Below are positions 6,776 to 13,266 of a stretch of 13,394 bases of DNA, piece by piece (position 1 is the stretch's first letter; each line of letters opens with the position of its first letter). The stretch spans positions 1 to 13,394 of the forward strand of contig DASVVU010000332.1 in the NCBI GenBank assembly GCA_036386395.1, read 5' to 3'. This DNA is from JAJKJG01 sp036386395. GTDB lineage: Bacteria > Pseudomonadota > Alphaproteobacteria > Rhizobiales > Beijerinckiaceae. The notes beneath the pieces were generated by a model. The model was not told where the DNA came from. It did no database searches and saw only the letters and a program-made list of their open reading frames with translations. A program made the position numbers and the translations under genes.

Positions 6776-7927
6776 ATGCACTTCTCCCTCACCGACGAAG
6801 AAGAGGCGATCCGCGAGACCGCGCAGCGGATCGCAACGGAGCGGCTCGCGCCGGTGGCTGAGAGGCTCGATCGCGGCGAGGGCCGGGCGGAGCTCCTCGC
6901 GAACCTGAGGCTCCTCGCCGAAAACGGCTTTGCGGCCCTGAACGTCCGCGCCGAGTACGGCGGCACGGAGGCCGGCAGCGTCGCCTTCGCGCTCGCGGTC
7001 GAGGAGATCGGCTACGCCTGCGCCTCGACCGGCGTCGCGACCTCGGTCACCAACATGGTCGGCGAGGTCATCCAGGCGGTGGGCTCGGAGGCGCAGAAGC
7101 GCGCCTACCTGCCGCGGCTCGCGGACGGCACCTATCCGGCCGGCGCCTTCTGCCTCACCGAGAGCGGCGCCGGCTCCGACCCCGCCGGCATGACTGCGCG
7201 GGCGCGGCGTGACGGCGACGAGTGGGTCATCGACGGCCAGAAGCTCTACATCTCGAGCGCCGAGTTCGCCGGCCTCTTCGTCGTCTGGGCTGTGACCGAT
7301 CCCGAGGCGCCGAAGGGCAAGGGCATCTCCGTCTTCCTCGTCGAGGCCGGCACGCCGGGGCTCGTGATCGGCAAGGCCGAGAAGAAGATGGGGCAGACGG
7401 GCTCGCCCACGAACCCCGTGACCTTCGACGGCTGCCGCGTGCCGGCCGACGCCCTGATTGGGCGCGAGAACGACGGCTTCCGCGTCGCCGTCGGCGAGCT
7501 CGCCGGCGGGCGCATCGGCGTCGCGGCGCTCTCCCTCGGCATCGCCCGCGCCGCCATGGACGCGGCGAAGGCCTACGTGAAGCAGCGCCGCCAGTTCGGC
7601 TCGGCGGTCGCCGAGTTCCAGGGCGTCCAGTGGATGATCGCCGACCGGGAGGTCGACCTGGAGGCCGCGCGGCTCCTCATCCTCCAGGCGGCGCACCTCA
7701 AGGACCAGCGCCTGCCCTTCGCCAAGGCTGCCTCGATGGCGAAGCTGTTCGCCTCGGAGGCCGCGCACCGGGCGACCGACACCGCGATCCAGCTCCACGG
7801 CGGCGCCGGCTACATCCGCGACTACCCCGTCGAGCGCTATGCCCGCGACGCCCGCATCACCCGCATCTACGAAGGCACCTCCGAGATCCAGCGCCTGATC
7901 ATCGCGCGGGAGACGTTGCGGCAGTGA
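6776..7927 (+). CDS. Acyl-CoA dehydrogenase (FAD-dependent)
   Basis: Encodes 383 residues, the full length for short/medium-chain acyl-CoA dehydrogenases. It would introduce the alpha,beta double bond into an acyl-CoA and pass electrons to electron-transfer flavoprotein. Seen: the N-terminal helical domain (FSLTDEEEAIRETAQRIA), the first family signature CLTESGAGSDPAG, the central beta domain (WVIDGQKLYIS ... FLVEAGTPGL), the QRRQFG flavin-contact motif, and the C-terminal signature IQLHGGAGYIRDYPVERYAR followed by IYEGTSEIQ with E366 as the catalytic base. Position 366 agrees with the Glu of short-chain enzymes. ATG at 6776 has GAAGG 8 bases upstream. It stands alone, with no ETF, enoyl-CoA hydratase or thiolase beside it, so chain length and pathway (fatty acid or branched-chain amino acid breakdown) cannot be chosen from context. 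Confidence 0.95.
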   Translation: MHFSLTDEEEAIRETAQRIATERLAPVAERLDRGEGRAELLANLRLLAENGFAALNVRAEYGGTEAGSVAFALAVEEIGYACASTGVATSVTNMVGEVIQAVGSEAQKRAYLPRLADGTYPAGAFCLTESGAGSDPAGMTARARRDGDEWVIDGQKLYISSAEFAGLFVVWAVTDPEAPKGKGISVFLVEAGTPGLVIGKAEKKMGQTGSPTNPVTFDGCRVPADALIGRENDGFRVAVGELAGGRIGVAALSLGIARAAMDAAKAYVKQRRQFGSAVAEFQGVQWMIADREVDLEAARLLILQAAHLKDQRLPFAKAASMAKLFASEAAHRATDTAIQLHGGAGYIRDYPVERYARDARITRIYEGTSEIQRLIIARETLRQ

Positions 7928-8087
7928 GAGCATTGTCGGGATCATGTGCTTTCCGAGCAACACCAAGTAGTAATTGGAAGAACCTTAGATCGATACGTCT
8001 ACTGAACGTTTCAGATGATGTATTCTCTTCAGTCGCCGGTTGTCATGGAGCCCCAAGATGGGACCCGCCGGCGTCTGGGGGGCTGAT

Positions 8088-8141
8088 ATGAATATCTGGA
8101 TAGCGGATCTGATCTGTATGCCCGATCGGGGCAGCGATTGA
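8088..8141 (+). CDS. Possible 17-codon leader ORF before the lipoprotein group
   Basis: ATG at 8088 (MNIWIADLICMPDRGSD) is preceded by a G-run (GGGGGGCTGAT). Its TGA stop at 8139-8141 overlaps the TTG start of the next gene in a TTGA arrangement, as in translational coupling. The peptide is too short to judge by composition, so it may be chance. Confidence 0.2.
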   Translation: MNIWIADLICMPDRGSD

Positions 8142-8539
8142 TTGCTGAAGCGCCAGGAACTGCGGGCAACCGGACGCGGGCTGCAGGTTCGACGTCGTTC
8201 GAACATTGGGCACGGTTTGCGCTCGGGGCTCTCGCGGCCTCGACAATGACTGGATGCGCCATGGTGGAGAGGGTCGGCGCCGATGGCATCATCGAGCGGT
8301 CGATCTCGCTTTCGCCGGTGTCGCTCGTCGGCGACTCGCCCGATGCCAAAGCCATTCGAGTGGCAGGGTTCGGGCTGGGGATCGGCCAGGATTCGGCGGT
8401 GCTCGGGCTCTATGATGTGTCCGCCGTCCGCCTCGATCCGGAATGCCGGATCGTGGTGATGCCGAAGGATGGGGTGGAATTGGAGAATTTCCGGCGCTTC
8501 CTGAACGAGACGCCGAATCTCTGCGTGGTTAAAAACTAA
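8138..8539 (+). CDS. Predicted lipoprotein of unknown function
   Basis: Encodes 133 residues from TTG 8138. The N-terminal part reads FEHWARFALGALAASTMTGC, a hydrophobic signal sequence with a lipobox ending at C40, so the mature chain should be lipid-anchored after export. The mature part is mixed beta in character: GIIERSISLSPVSLVG, then a Gly-rich IRVAGFGLGIGQDSAVLGLY strand region and a C-terminal half with C103 and C129. I do not recognise the family. No better start exists: the next in-frame ATG (8246) would delete the signal sequence, while the frame upstream is open to 8087 without ATG. The stop is 11 bases before the next lipoprotein gene, and the next gene's AAGGGGG ribosome site overlaps this stop, so the two are probably co-transcribed. 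It has no close resemblance to the two following lipoproteins. GC is near 57-60 %, lower than in the flanking metabolic genes. Confidence 0.6.
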   Translation: MIAEAPGTAGNRTRAAGSTSFEHWARFALGALAASTMTGCAMVERVGADGIIERSISLSPVSLVGDSPDAKAIRVAGFGLGIGQDSAVLGLYDVSAVRLDPECRIVVMPKDGVELENFRRFLNETPNLCVVKN

Positions 8540-8550
8540 GGGGGTTTCAC

Positions 8551-8967
8551 ATGTCTGCAGTCTCCAGAATCACGGTCGGAGCAGGCTTCGGGGCCGTTCT
8601 CGCGGCCTGCTCGCCGACGACCAATGCGCCATTGTTTTTCGCTCAGACGCATACGTTCGGTGTTGGGATCCAGGGATCCGCTGGCGAGCAGGGAGCCAGC
8701 CTCGTCCTGGGGTACAAGGATCTCGATATCGCCATCGTTCCCGTCGCCGTGACAGACGCGGCAGGGCAGGTTACTCAGCTCAAGGGCAGCGCGACCGATG
8801 CGACCGGCACCGGGACGAACGCACTGTCGGTCCTCGGGCAGTTCAACGCCAAAGCCACGACCGGAACAGCCCCGACGGTGAACCTCGGCACGTTCTTCGC
8901 GACCGGCCTCGCCGCAGACAAGCTCGCAGACGGTTTTAGCGCACAGGTGGCGAAGGCGTCGCCTTGA
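8551..8967 (+). CDS. Predicted lipoprotein, paralog A of a tandem pair
   Basis: Encodes 138 residues with a good start: ATG with AAGGGGG (8538-8544) upstream. The signal sequence MSAVSRITVGAGFGAVLAAC ends in the lipobox LAAC, making C20 the lipidated residue. The mature part has strand-like, Gly/Thr-rich sequence: PLFFAQTHTFGVGI, GSAGEQGA, LGYKDLDIAIVPVAVTDA, GTNALSVLGQFNA, then NLGTFFATGLAADKLADGF. These blocks recur nearly unchanged in the gene at 9409-9813, also with the lipid Cys at 20, so the two arose by duplication. Function is unknown. A lipid-anchored envelope protein of beta-rich fold is the most that can be said. It is followed after about 50 bases by the Thr-Pro repeat gene, which separates the two paralogs. 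Confidence 0.72.
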   Translation: MSAVSRITVGAGFGAVLAACSPTTNAPLFFAQTHTFGVGIQGSAGEQGASLVLGYKDLDIAIVPVAVTDAAGQVTQLKGSATDATGTGTNALSVLGQFNAKATTGTAPTVNLGTFFATGLAADKLADGFSAQVAKASP

Positions 8968-9021
8968 GAGACCGAACAGCAGGTTTGATGACGCGTGCTA
9001 TTCGCGAGAAGGCAAGCGAAG

Positions 9022-9333
9022 ATGGCCAACACGCCAAGAACCCCGGGAACGCCGGGTACGCCGAGAACGCCCGGCACCCCGGGGACGCCGGGCACGCCGA
9101 GAACCCCGGGCACGCCGAGAACGCCGGGTACGCCGAGAACCCCGAGAACGCCGAGAACGCCGAGAACGCCCGGCACCCCGAGGACGCCCGGCACCCCGAG
9201 GACGCCAGGCACGCCAAGGACGCCGGGCACTCGGGCGACACCTAAGACGTCCAAGACATCAAAGACTGCGAAAACTCCGAAGACCCCAACCTCGGCCAAG
9301 TCTCCAACCTCGGCCAAGACGCCGAAAACTTAG
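9022..9333 (+). CDS. Basic Thr-Pro-Gly/Arg tripeptide-repeat protein
   Basis: Encodes 103 residues: MAN, then 22 consecutive TP[G/R] units (residues 4-69), then TRA, then a degenerate tail of TPK/TSK/TAK/SAK units. It is strongly basic and certain to be extended or disordered. Evidence that this frame is real: across the 9-bp DNA units Thr appears as ACG and ACC, Pro as CCG, CCC and CCA, Gly as all four codons and Arg as AGA or AGG. Changes fall at third positions and are silent here, but would be non-silent in the other two plus frames. The T-x-K rhythm also continues past the clean DNA repeat. The start is uncertain: ATG 9022 has AAGG about 9 bases up, and GTG 8995 would add nine residues (MLFARRQAK). 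There is no signal sequence. It lies between two paralogous lipoproteins; function is unknown, with nucleic-acid or polyanion binding possible from charge alone. Confidence 0.55.
   Translation: MANTPRTPGTPGTPRTPGTPGTPGTPRTPGTPRTPGTPRTPRTPRTPRTPGTPRTPGTPRTPGTPRTPGTRATPKTSKTSKTAKTPKTPTSAKSPTSAKTPKT
9031..9228 (+). repeat. 9-bp tandem repeat (22 units) inside the TPG/TPR gene
   Basis: There are twenty-two units of the form ACG-CCG-GGN or ACG-CCG-AGA. The unit length is a multiple of three, so gain or loss of units by slippage keeps the frame. Because of this period all three plus frames and one minus frame stay open, which creates several false ORFs. Confidence 0.9.
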
Positions 9334-9408
9334 AAGGCAGTTCTTGACGCTAACCGTTGAGTGCAGCCGGTGGGCTCGGCCCAGGGCTGCGGACATGAGG
9401 GGTGCGAC

Positions 9409-9813
9409 GTGACCAAAATCTTGAAACGTACGATCATGATCAGCATCGGCGTGACCCTTGCGGGGTGCTCGACGGGACAGACTCCGCCGTTGTTCTTTGC
9501 TCAGACACATACCTTCGGTGTCGGGATCCGCGGATCGGCAGGTGAGCAGGGGGCCAATCTGACGCTCGGATATAGAGATCTCGATGTCGCCCTCGTCCCT
9601 GTCGCGGTCACCGATGCGTCGGGACGCGTCATGCCGCTCCAGGGGAGCGCGGGCAACCAAACCATTGGCGGGACGAACGCCCTTTCGGTCTTCGGGCAGT
9701 TCAATGCCGACGTTGCAGCCGTCAGCCCCAGTGCGAATCTCGGCACCTTCTTCACCACCGGTCTGGCGGCGGACAAGCTCGCGGATGGCTACAGGGCCAA
9801 AATGATGAAGTAG
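9409..9813 (+). CDS. Predicted lipoprotein, paralog B of a tandem pair
   Basis: Encodes 134 residues from GTG 9409, chosen because GAGGGG (9397-9402) sits 6 bases upstream and because it puts the lipid Cys at residue 20, exactly as in paralog A. The signal sequence MTKILKRTIMISIGVTLAGC has two or three basic residues, a hydrophobic core and the lipobox LAGC. The mature part repeats the blocks of paralog A: PLFFAQTHTFGVGI, GSAGEQGA, LGYRDLDVALVPVAVTDA, GTNALSVFGQFNA, NLGTFFTTGLAADKLADGY. Corresponding DNA differs at many third positions (for example TTGTTTTTCGCT against TTGTTCTTTGCT), so the duplication is old and the protein has been conserved. A longer GTG start at 9361 would add 16 residues and spoil the signal sequence. 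Function is unknown. Three hairpins follow the stop. Confidence 0.75.
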   Translation: MTKILKRTIMISIGVTLAGCSTGQTPPLFFAQTHTFGVGIRGSAGEQGANLTLGYRDLDVALVPVAVTDASGRVMPLQGSAGNQTIGGTNALSVFGQFNADVAAVSPSANLGTFFTTGLAADKLADGYRAKMMK

Positions 9814-9816
9814 GGT

Positions 9817-9879
9817 GAGGCGACGCCGCCTCGTAGGACGCGCATGCGCTTCGTCCTTCGTAGTCCCGGGCTCGGGACT
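9817..9879 (+). terminator. Three consecutive hairpins after the lipoprotein group
   Basis: Immediately after the stop at 9813 come three stems: GAGGCG/CGCCTC (9817-9822 with 9827-9832), AGGACG/CGTCCT (9835-9840 with 9852-9857), and AGTCCCG/CGGGACT (9862-9868 with 9873-9879). None has a U-tract, so they may stabilise the 3' end or act as a weak terminator. The remaining bases to 10073 show no gene or motif I can support. Confidence 0.45.
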
Positions 9880-10073
9880 TGCCTCCTCTCCTGAGCCGGG
9901 TATTGAGGCGGGAGCAGCGGCGACGCAGGACGGGGTGTTCATCCCACGCTTTTCGCGAGACGCGATGGGGTGGCACCGTCTACCGCTGAGCGCGTTCTGC
10001 GGCGGCGCCGAACCTGATGCTCCGCCGTTGGCCGCACCGCGGGACAGGTCCGCCGCGGCGCTTCGAGCCCTGA

Positions 10074-12797
10074 ATGAGCACATACCGCCTCGACAAGCTC
10101 TTCGACCCGCGCTCGGTCGCGCTCGTCGGGGCGAGCCCTCGTGAAGGGTCGCTCGGGCGCACCGTGCTCGCCAACCTGCGACAGGCGGGCTTCCCGGGGC
10201 CGATCCTCCTGGTCAATCCGAAATACCGGGAGATCGACGGCGCCCCGTGCGTTCCCCGCGTGGAGGATCTGCCCCAGACGCCGGATCTGATCGTCATTAC
10301 GACGCCGCCTGGGACCATCCCTAAGATCGTGCGGAGCGCCGGCCTCAGGGGCGTCGCGGCGGCCGTGATCGTCACCGCCGGCCTCGGCCACGGCGAGGGC
10401 TCGCTCGCCGAGGCGGCGCGGATCGAGGCGCGCCGGCACGGATTGCGCCTCGTCGGCCCGAACTGCCTCGGCGTCATGGCGCCGCCGGCGAAGCTCAACG
10501 CGAGCTTCGCGGCCCGCGCCGCGGCTCCCGGAGACCTCGCCCTCGTGTCGCAGTCGGGGGCGGTCGAGGCCGGGCTCCTCGAATGGGCGGCGCGGCGCCG
10601 GGTCGGCTTCTCGGGCCTCGTGTCGCTCGGCGACATGGCCGACGTCGACTTCGGTGACTGTCTCGACTGGTTCGCGGCCGACCGCGGCACCCGCGCGATC
10701 CTGCTCTACATCGAGGCCATCACCGACGCGCGCAAGTTCATGTCCGCGGCCCGCGCCGCCGCCCGCGCGAAGCCGGTGGTCGTGATCAAGTCCGGCCGGC
10801 ACGCGCAAGGGGCGCGCGCCGCCGCGACCCACACCGGGGCGCTCGCGGGCGCTGACGACGTCTACGAAGCCGCCTTCCGCCGTGCCGGCCTGCTTCGTGT
10901 GTTCGACCTCGACGAGCTCTTCGCCGCCGCCGAGACGCTCGGGCGCCAGAAGCCGTTCCCGGGCAAGCGCCTCGCCATCCTGACCAACGGCGGCGGCGTC
11001 GGCGTGCTCGCGGTCGACCGCCTGACCGACCTCGGCGGGACCCTCGCGGCGCTGTCGCCGGACACCGTCGCCCGGCTCGATCGGGCGCTTCCGCCGACCT
11101 GGTCGAGGGCGAACCCCGTCGACGTCATCGGCGACGCCGACGCCGCCCGCTACGGCGCCGCCCTCGACGCGCTCCTCGCCGACCCCGAGAACGACGCCGT
11201 CCTCGTCCTCAACGTGCCGACCGCCCTCGCTTCGGCCTCGCAGGCCGCGCAGGCGGTCGCCGAGACGGTCAGGCGCGACCGCCAGAAAGGCTTCCGGCGC
11301 AAGCCCGTCTTCGCGGTCTGGCTCGGCGAGGACGAGGTCTCGACCACCGTCTTCCAGGATCTCGGCCTGCCGCATTACGCGACGGAGGCGGACGCCGTGC
11401 GCGGTTTCATGCATCTCGTGCGCTACCGCGAGGCGCAGGACCTCCTCATGGAGACGCCGGACAGCCTGCCGCAAGACTTCGTACCCGACGCCGAGACCGC
11501 CCGCGCCATCGTCGCCAACGCCTTGCGGGAGGGCCGGCAGTGGCTCGATCCGCTCGAGGCGAACCGGCTGCTCAAAGCCTACGACATCCCGGTCGCCCCG
11601 GTGACGCTCGCCGAGACCGCCGACGAGGCCGCGGCGGCGGCGCGACCGATCCTGGCCGAAGGTGGGACGGTCGCCGTAAAAATCCTGTCGCCGGACATCG
11701 TCCACAAGTCCGACGTCGGCGGAGTCAGGCTCGATCTCACGGGCGAGGACGCGGTGAGGCAGGCGGCGCTCGACATCTTCGAGCGTGCCGAACGCCTCAA
11801 ACCCGGCGCCCGGGTCGTCGGCGTCACCGTGCAGCCGATGGTGCGCCGGCCGAAGGCGCGGGAGCTGATCGCGGGACTCGCCGACGATCCGACCTTCGGC
11901 CCTGTCGTGGTGTTCGGGCGCGGCGGCACGGCGGTCGAGGTCATCGACGACAAGTCGCTGGCGCTGCCGCCCCTCGACCTCAAGCTCGCCGAGATGCTGA
12001 TCGCGCGCACGCAGGTGTCGCGCATCCTGAAGAGCTATCGCGACGTGCCGGCCGCGGACGAGCACGCCATCCGCCTCGTCCTCGTGAAGCTGTCGCAGCT
12101 CGCCGCCGACGTGCCCGAGATCCGCGAGCTCGACGTGAACCCCTTCCTCGCCGACCAGAACGGCGTCATAGCCGTCGACGCCCGCGTGCGGGTCGCGGCC
12201 GAGAAGGGCGCGCAGCGGGCCTGCGGTCACTCCCGTTTCGCGGTGCGCCCGTACCCGAAGGAGTGGGAGTTCAGCTTCGCGATCCGGAACGGGCGCCGGG
12301 TCTTCGTGCGCCCAGTCCGGCCCGAGGACGAGAACCTGTTCATCGAGTTCCTCGGGCATGTCAGCGCCGAGGACCTGCGGCTGCGCTTCTTCGCCCCGGT
12401 GCGCGAGTTCAGCCACGCGTTCCTGGCGAAGCTGATCCAGATCGACTACGCCCGCGCCATCGCCTTCGTGGCGCTCGATGCGCAGACGGGCGAGATGCTC
12501 GGCGTCGTGCGCCTCCACGCCGACAGCGTGCACGAGACCGGCGAGTACGCGATCCTCCTGCGCTCGGATCTCAAGGGCCAGGGCCTCGGCTGGGAGCTGA
12601 TGCGGCTCATGATCGAGTGGGCGAAGGCCGACGGCCTCAGCACGGTCGAGGGCCAGGTGCTCGCCGAGAACACGACGATGCTCGACATGTGCCGAGCCCT
12701 CGGCTTCGAGGTCCGCACCGACCCGGACGATTCCGAGATGAAGATCGTCCGCCTGCCGATCGCGGCACTGCGCAGCGAGCGCCGCGCGACGGCCTGA
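10074..12797 (+). CDS. Acyl-CoA synthetase (NDP-forming)/GNAT acetyltransferase fusion, Pat-like
   Basis: Encodes 907 residues in the order of protein lysine acetyltransferase Pat/YfiQ. A CoA-binding Rossmann domain (~1-130; SVALVGASPREGSLGR, VGPNCLGVM) is followed by succinyl-CoA-ligase-like domains (~145-460; SQSGAVEAGLLEWA, VVVIKSGRHAQGARAAATHT, LTNGGGVGVLAVDRL). An ATP-grasp domain (~480-710; VAVKILSPDIVHKSDVGGVR with H544, GPVVVFGRGGTAVEV, RELDVNPFLAD) leads to a C-terminal GNAT domain (~738-897). The GNAT part has the acetyl-CoA loop RSDLKGQGLG (830-839) and E824, which lines up with a conserved Glu before the same loop in E. coli Pat. Enteric Pat acetylates and silences acetyl-CoA synthetase, and its synthetase half is regarded as inactive. 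Here the HTGALAG His (H253) is present, where E. coli has Asn, so the synthetase half may be active. ATG 10074 has no strong ribosome site. It is transcribed alone; no acs gene is adjacent. Confidence 0.93.
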   Translation: MSTYRLDKLFDPRSVALVGASPREGSLGRTVLANLRQAGFPGPILLVNPKYREIDGAPCVPRVEDLPQTPDLIVITTPPGTIPKIVRSAGLRGVAAAVIVTAGLGHGEGSLAEAARIEARRHGLRLVGPNCLGVMAPPAKLNASFAARAAAPGDLALVSQSGAVEAGLLEWAARRRVGFSGLVSLGDMADVDFGDCLDWFAADRGTRAILLYIEAITDARKFMSAARAAARAKPVVVIKSGRHAQGARAAATHTGALAGADDVYEAAFRRAGLLRVFDLDELFAAAETLGRQKPFPGKRLAILTNGGGVGVLAVDRLTDLGGTLAALSPDTVARLDRALPPTWSRANPVDVIGDADAARYGAALDALLADPENDAVLVLNVPTALASASQAAQAVAETVRRDRQKGFRRKPVFAVWLGEDEVSTTVFQDLGLPHYATEADAVRGFMHLVRYREAQDLLMETPDSLPQDFVPDAETARAIVANALREGRQWLDPLEANRLLKAYDIPVAPVTLAETADEAAAAARPILAEGGTVAVKILSPDIVHKSDVGGVRLDLTGEDAVRQAALDIFERAERLKPGARVVGVTVQPMVRRPKARELIAGLADDPTFGPVVVFGRGGTAVEVIDDKSLALPPLDLKLAEMLIARTQVSRILKSYRDVPAADEHAIRLVLVKLSQLAADVPEIRELDVNPFLADQNGVIAVDARVRVAAEKGAQRACGHSRFAVRPYPKEWEFSFAIRNGRRVFVRPVRPEDENLFIEFLGHVSAEDLRLRFFAPVREFSHAFLAKLIQIDYARAIAFVALDAQTGEMLGVVRLHADSVHETGEYAILLRSDLKGQGLGWELMRLMIEWAKADGLSTVEGQVLAENTTMLDMCRALGFEVRTDPDDSEMKIVRLPIAALRSERRATA

Positions 12798-12859
12798 CTT
12801 TTACCTCCGCCTGGACCCAATCGCGAATGGTGGTGGAATGGCCCTGACGATTCACGTAC

Positions 12860-12914
12860 GCGTGTTGGAACGCCGCCGTGGAACGCGTTCCATAGGCCGT
12901 GGAACGTTCCACGG
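12860..12914 (+). repeat. Palindromic dispersed repeat, copy 2
   Basis: Begins GCGTGTTGGAACGCCGCC like copy 1 read from the other strand. It contains the perfect palindromes TGGAACGCGTTCCA (12879-12892) and CCGTGGAACGTTCCACGG (12897-12914). It is shorter than copy 1, which carries an extra GGCGCC-flanked unit. It sits 63 bases past the Pat-like gene and, if transcribed, could fold as two hairpins. Confidence 0.7.
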
Positions 12915-13034
12915 CGCACGCTGGGCAAACCCTTTTGGATAGCGTTAACGCCCGCTTAACCAAGCGCAGCAATTCCGTTGTGCACCGTGTGATGAAAGAC
13001 ACAGCAGATTGGTACGTTTTGAGTCACACTCGTG

Positions 13035-13117
13035 ATACTCGGCGCGTGCCTGCCGGCAGGCCTGATCACCCTCGACCGGCACGGAACAAGCGGGACAGGC
13101 CCGCCCGCGCCGAGTAT
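13035..13117. repeat. Nested inverted repeat, possible structured RNA
   Basis: Perfect 12-bp arms ATACTCGGCGCG (13035-13046) and CGCGCCGAGTAT (13106-13117) enclose a second pair, GGCCTG (13059-13064) and CAGGCC (13096-13101), and a 14-bp palindrome GCCTGCCGGCAGGC (13048-13061). The whole could fold as one 83-nt stem-loop. It does not match a known RNA class that I recognise. Confidence 0.5.
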
Positions 13118-13140
13118 TCTTTCCGAAAATCGCGAACTCC

Positions 13141-13266
13141 CACCTCTCCCGGAGGGAGAGGTCGACTCGGCCGAAGGCCGAGCGGGTGAGGGGTCACGGT
13201 CTATCCGGTGAGAGCGTAAACCCTCACCCGGTTCGCGCCTTCGGCGCGACTCGGCCTCTCCCGTCC
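13141..13266. repeat. Composite palindromic intergenic repeat
   Basis: Successive stems CCTCTCCC/GGGAGAGG (13143-13161), CTCGGCC/GGCCGAG (13166-13182) and CGCGCC/GGCGCG (13234-13248) lie within a large inverted repeat, in which CGGGTGAGGG (13183-13192) pairs with CCCTCACCCG (13221-13230). The two halves are imperfect mirror copies. Such CCTCTCCC...GGTGAGGG palindromes are typical intergenic repeats of Rhizobiales genomes. The right half stops abruptly at the insertion-sequence-like end near 13267. Confidence 0.7.

Noticed and set aside
6746..7966. 406-codon antisense frame under the acyl-CoA dehydrogenase
   Set aside because: Mirror of a gene with both family signatures and the catalytic Glu; its composition is that of a shadow frame.
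9031..9228. CRISPR array
   Set aside because: Units are 9 bp and contiguous with no spacers, so it is a coding minisatellite.
8964..9245. Plus-strand ORF with Asn/His-Ala-Glu type tripeptides and almost perfect GC at third positions
   Set aside because: Its high GC3 comes from the repeat itself. Variation between units falls at first codon positions of this frame, so residues change, while the +1 frame stays constant. A weak alternative start at 8988 (CAGG upstream) keeps it from being impossible.
8775..9317. Minus-strand ORF with collagen-like G-V-P/L repeats
   Set aside because: It is the antisense of the 9-bp TPG/TPR repeat and runs into antisense of the lipoprotein; no ribosome site, and silent-site variation favours the plus-strand frame.
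8551..9813. Toxin-antitoxin, bacteriocin or phage module
   Set aside because: No toxin fold, immunity pair, integrase or structural phage protein is visible; lipoboxes point to the envelope instead.
9939..12533. 864-codon open frame antisense to the Pat-like gene
   Set aside because: Arg/Gly/His-rich sequence with no recognisable domain, lying entirely under a well-conserved gene; typical high-GC antisense artefact.
11540..12847. 435-codon plus-strand frame inside the Pat-like gene
   Set aside because: Arg-rich out-of-frame shadow of the ATP-grasp/GNAT region.
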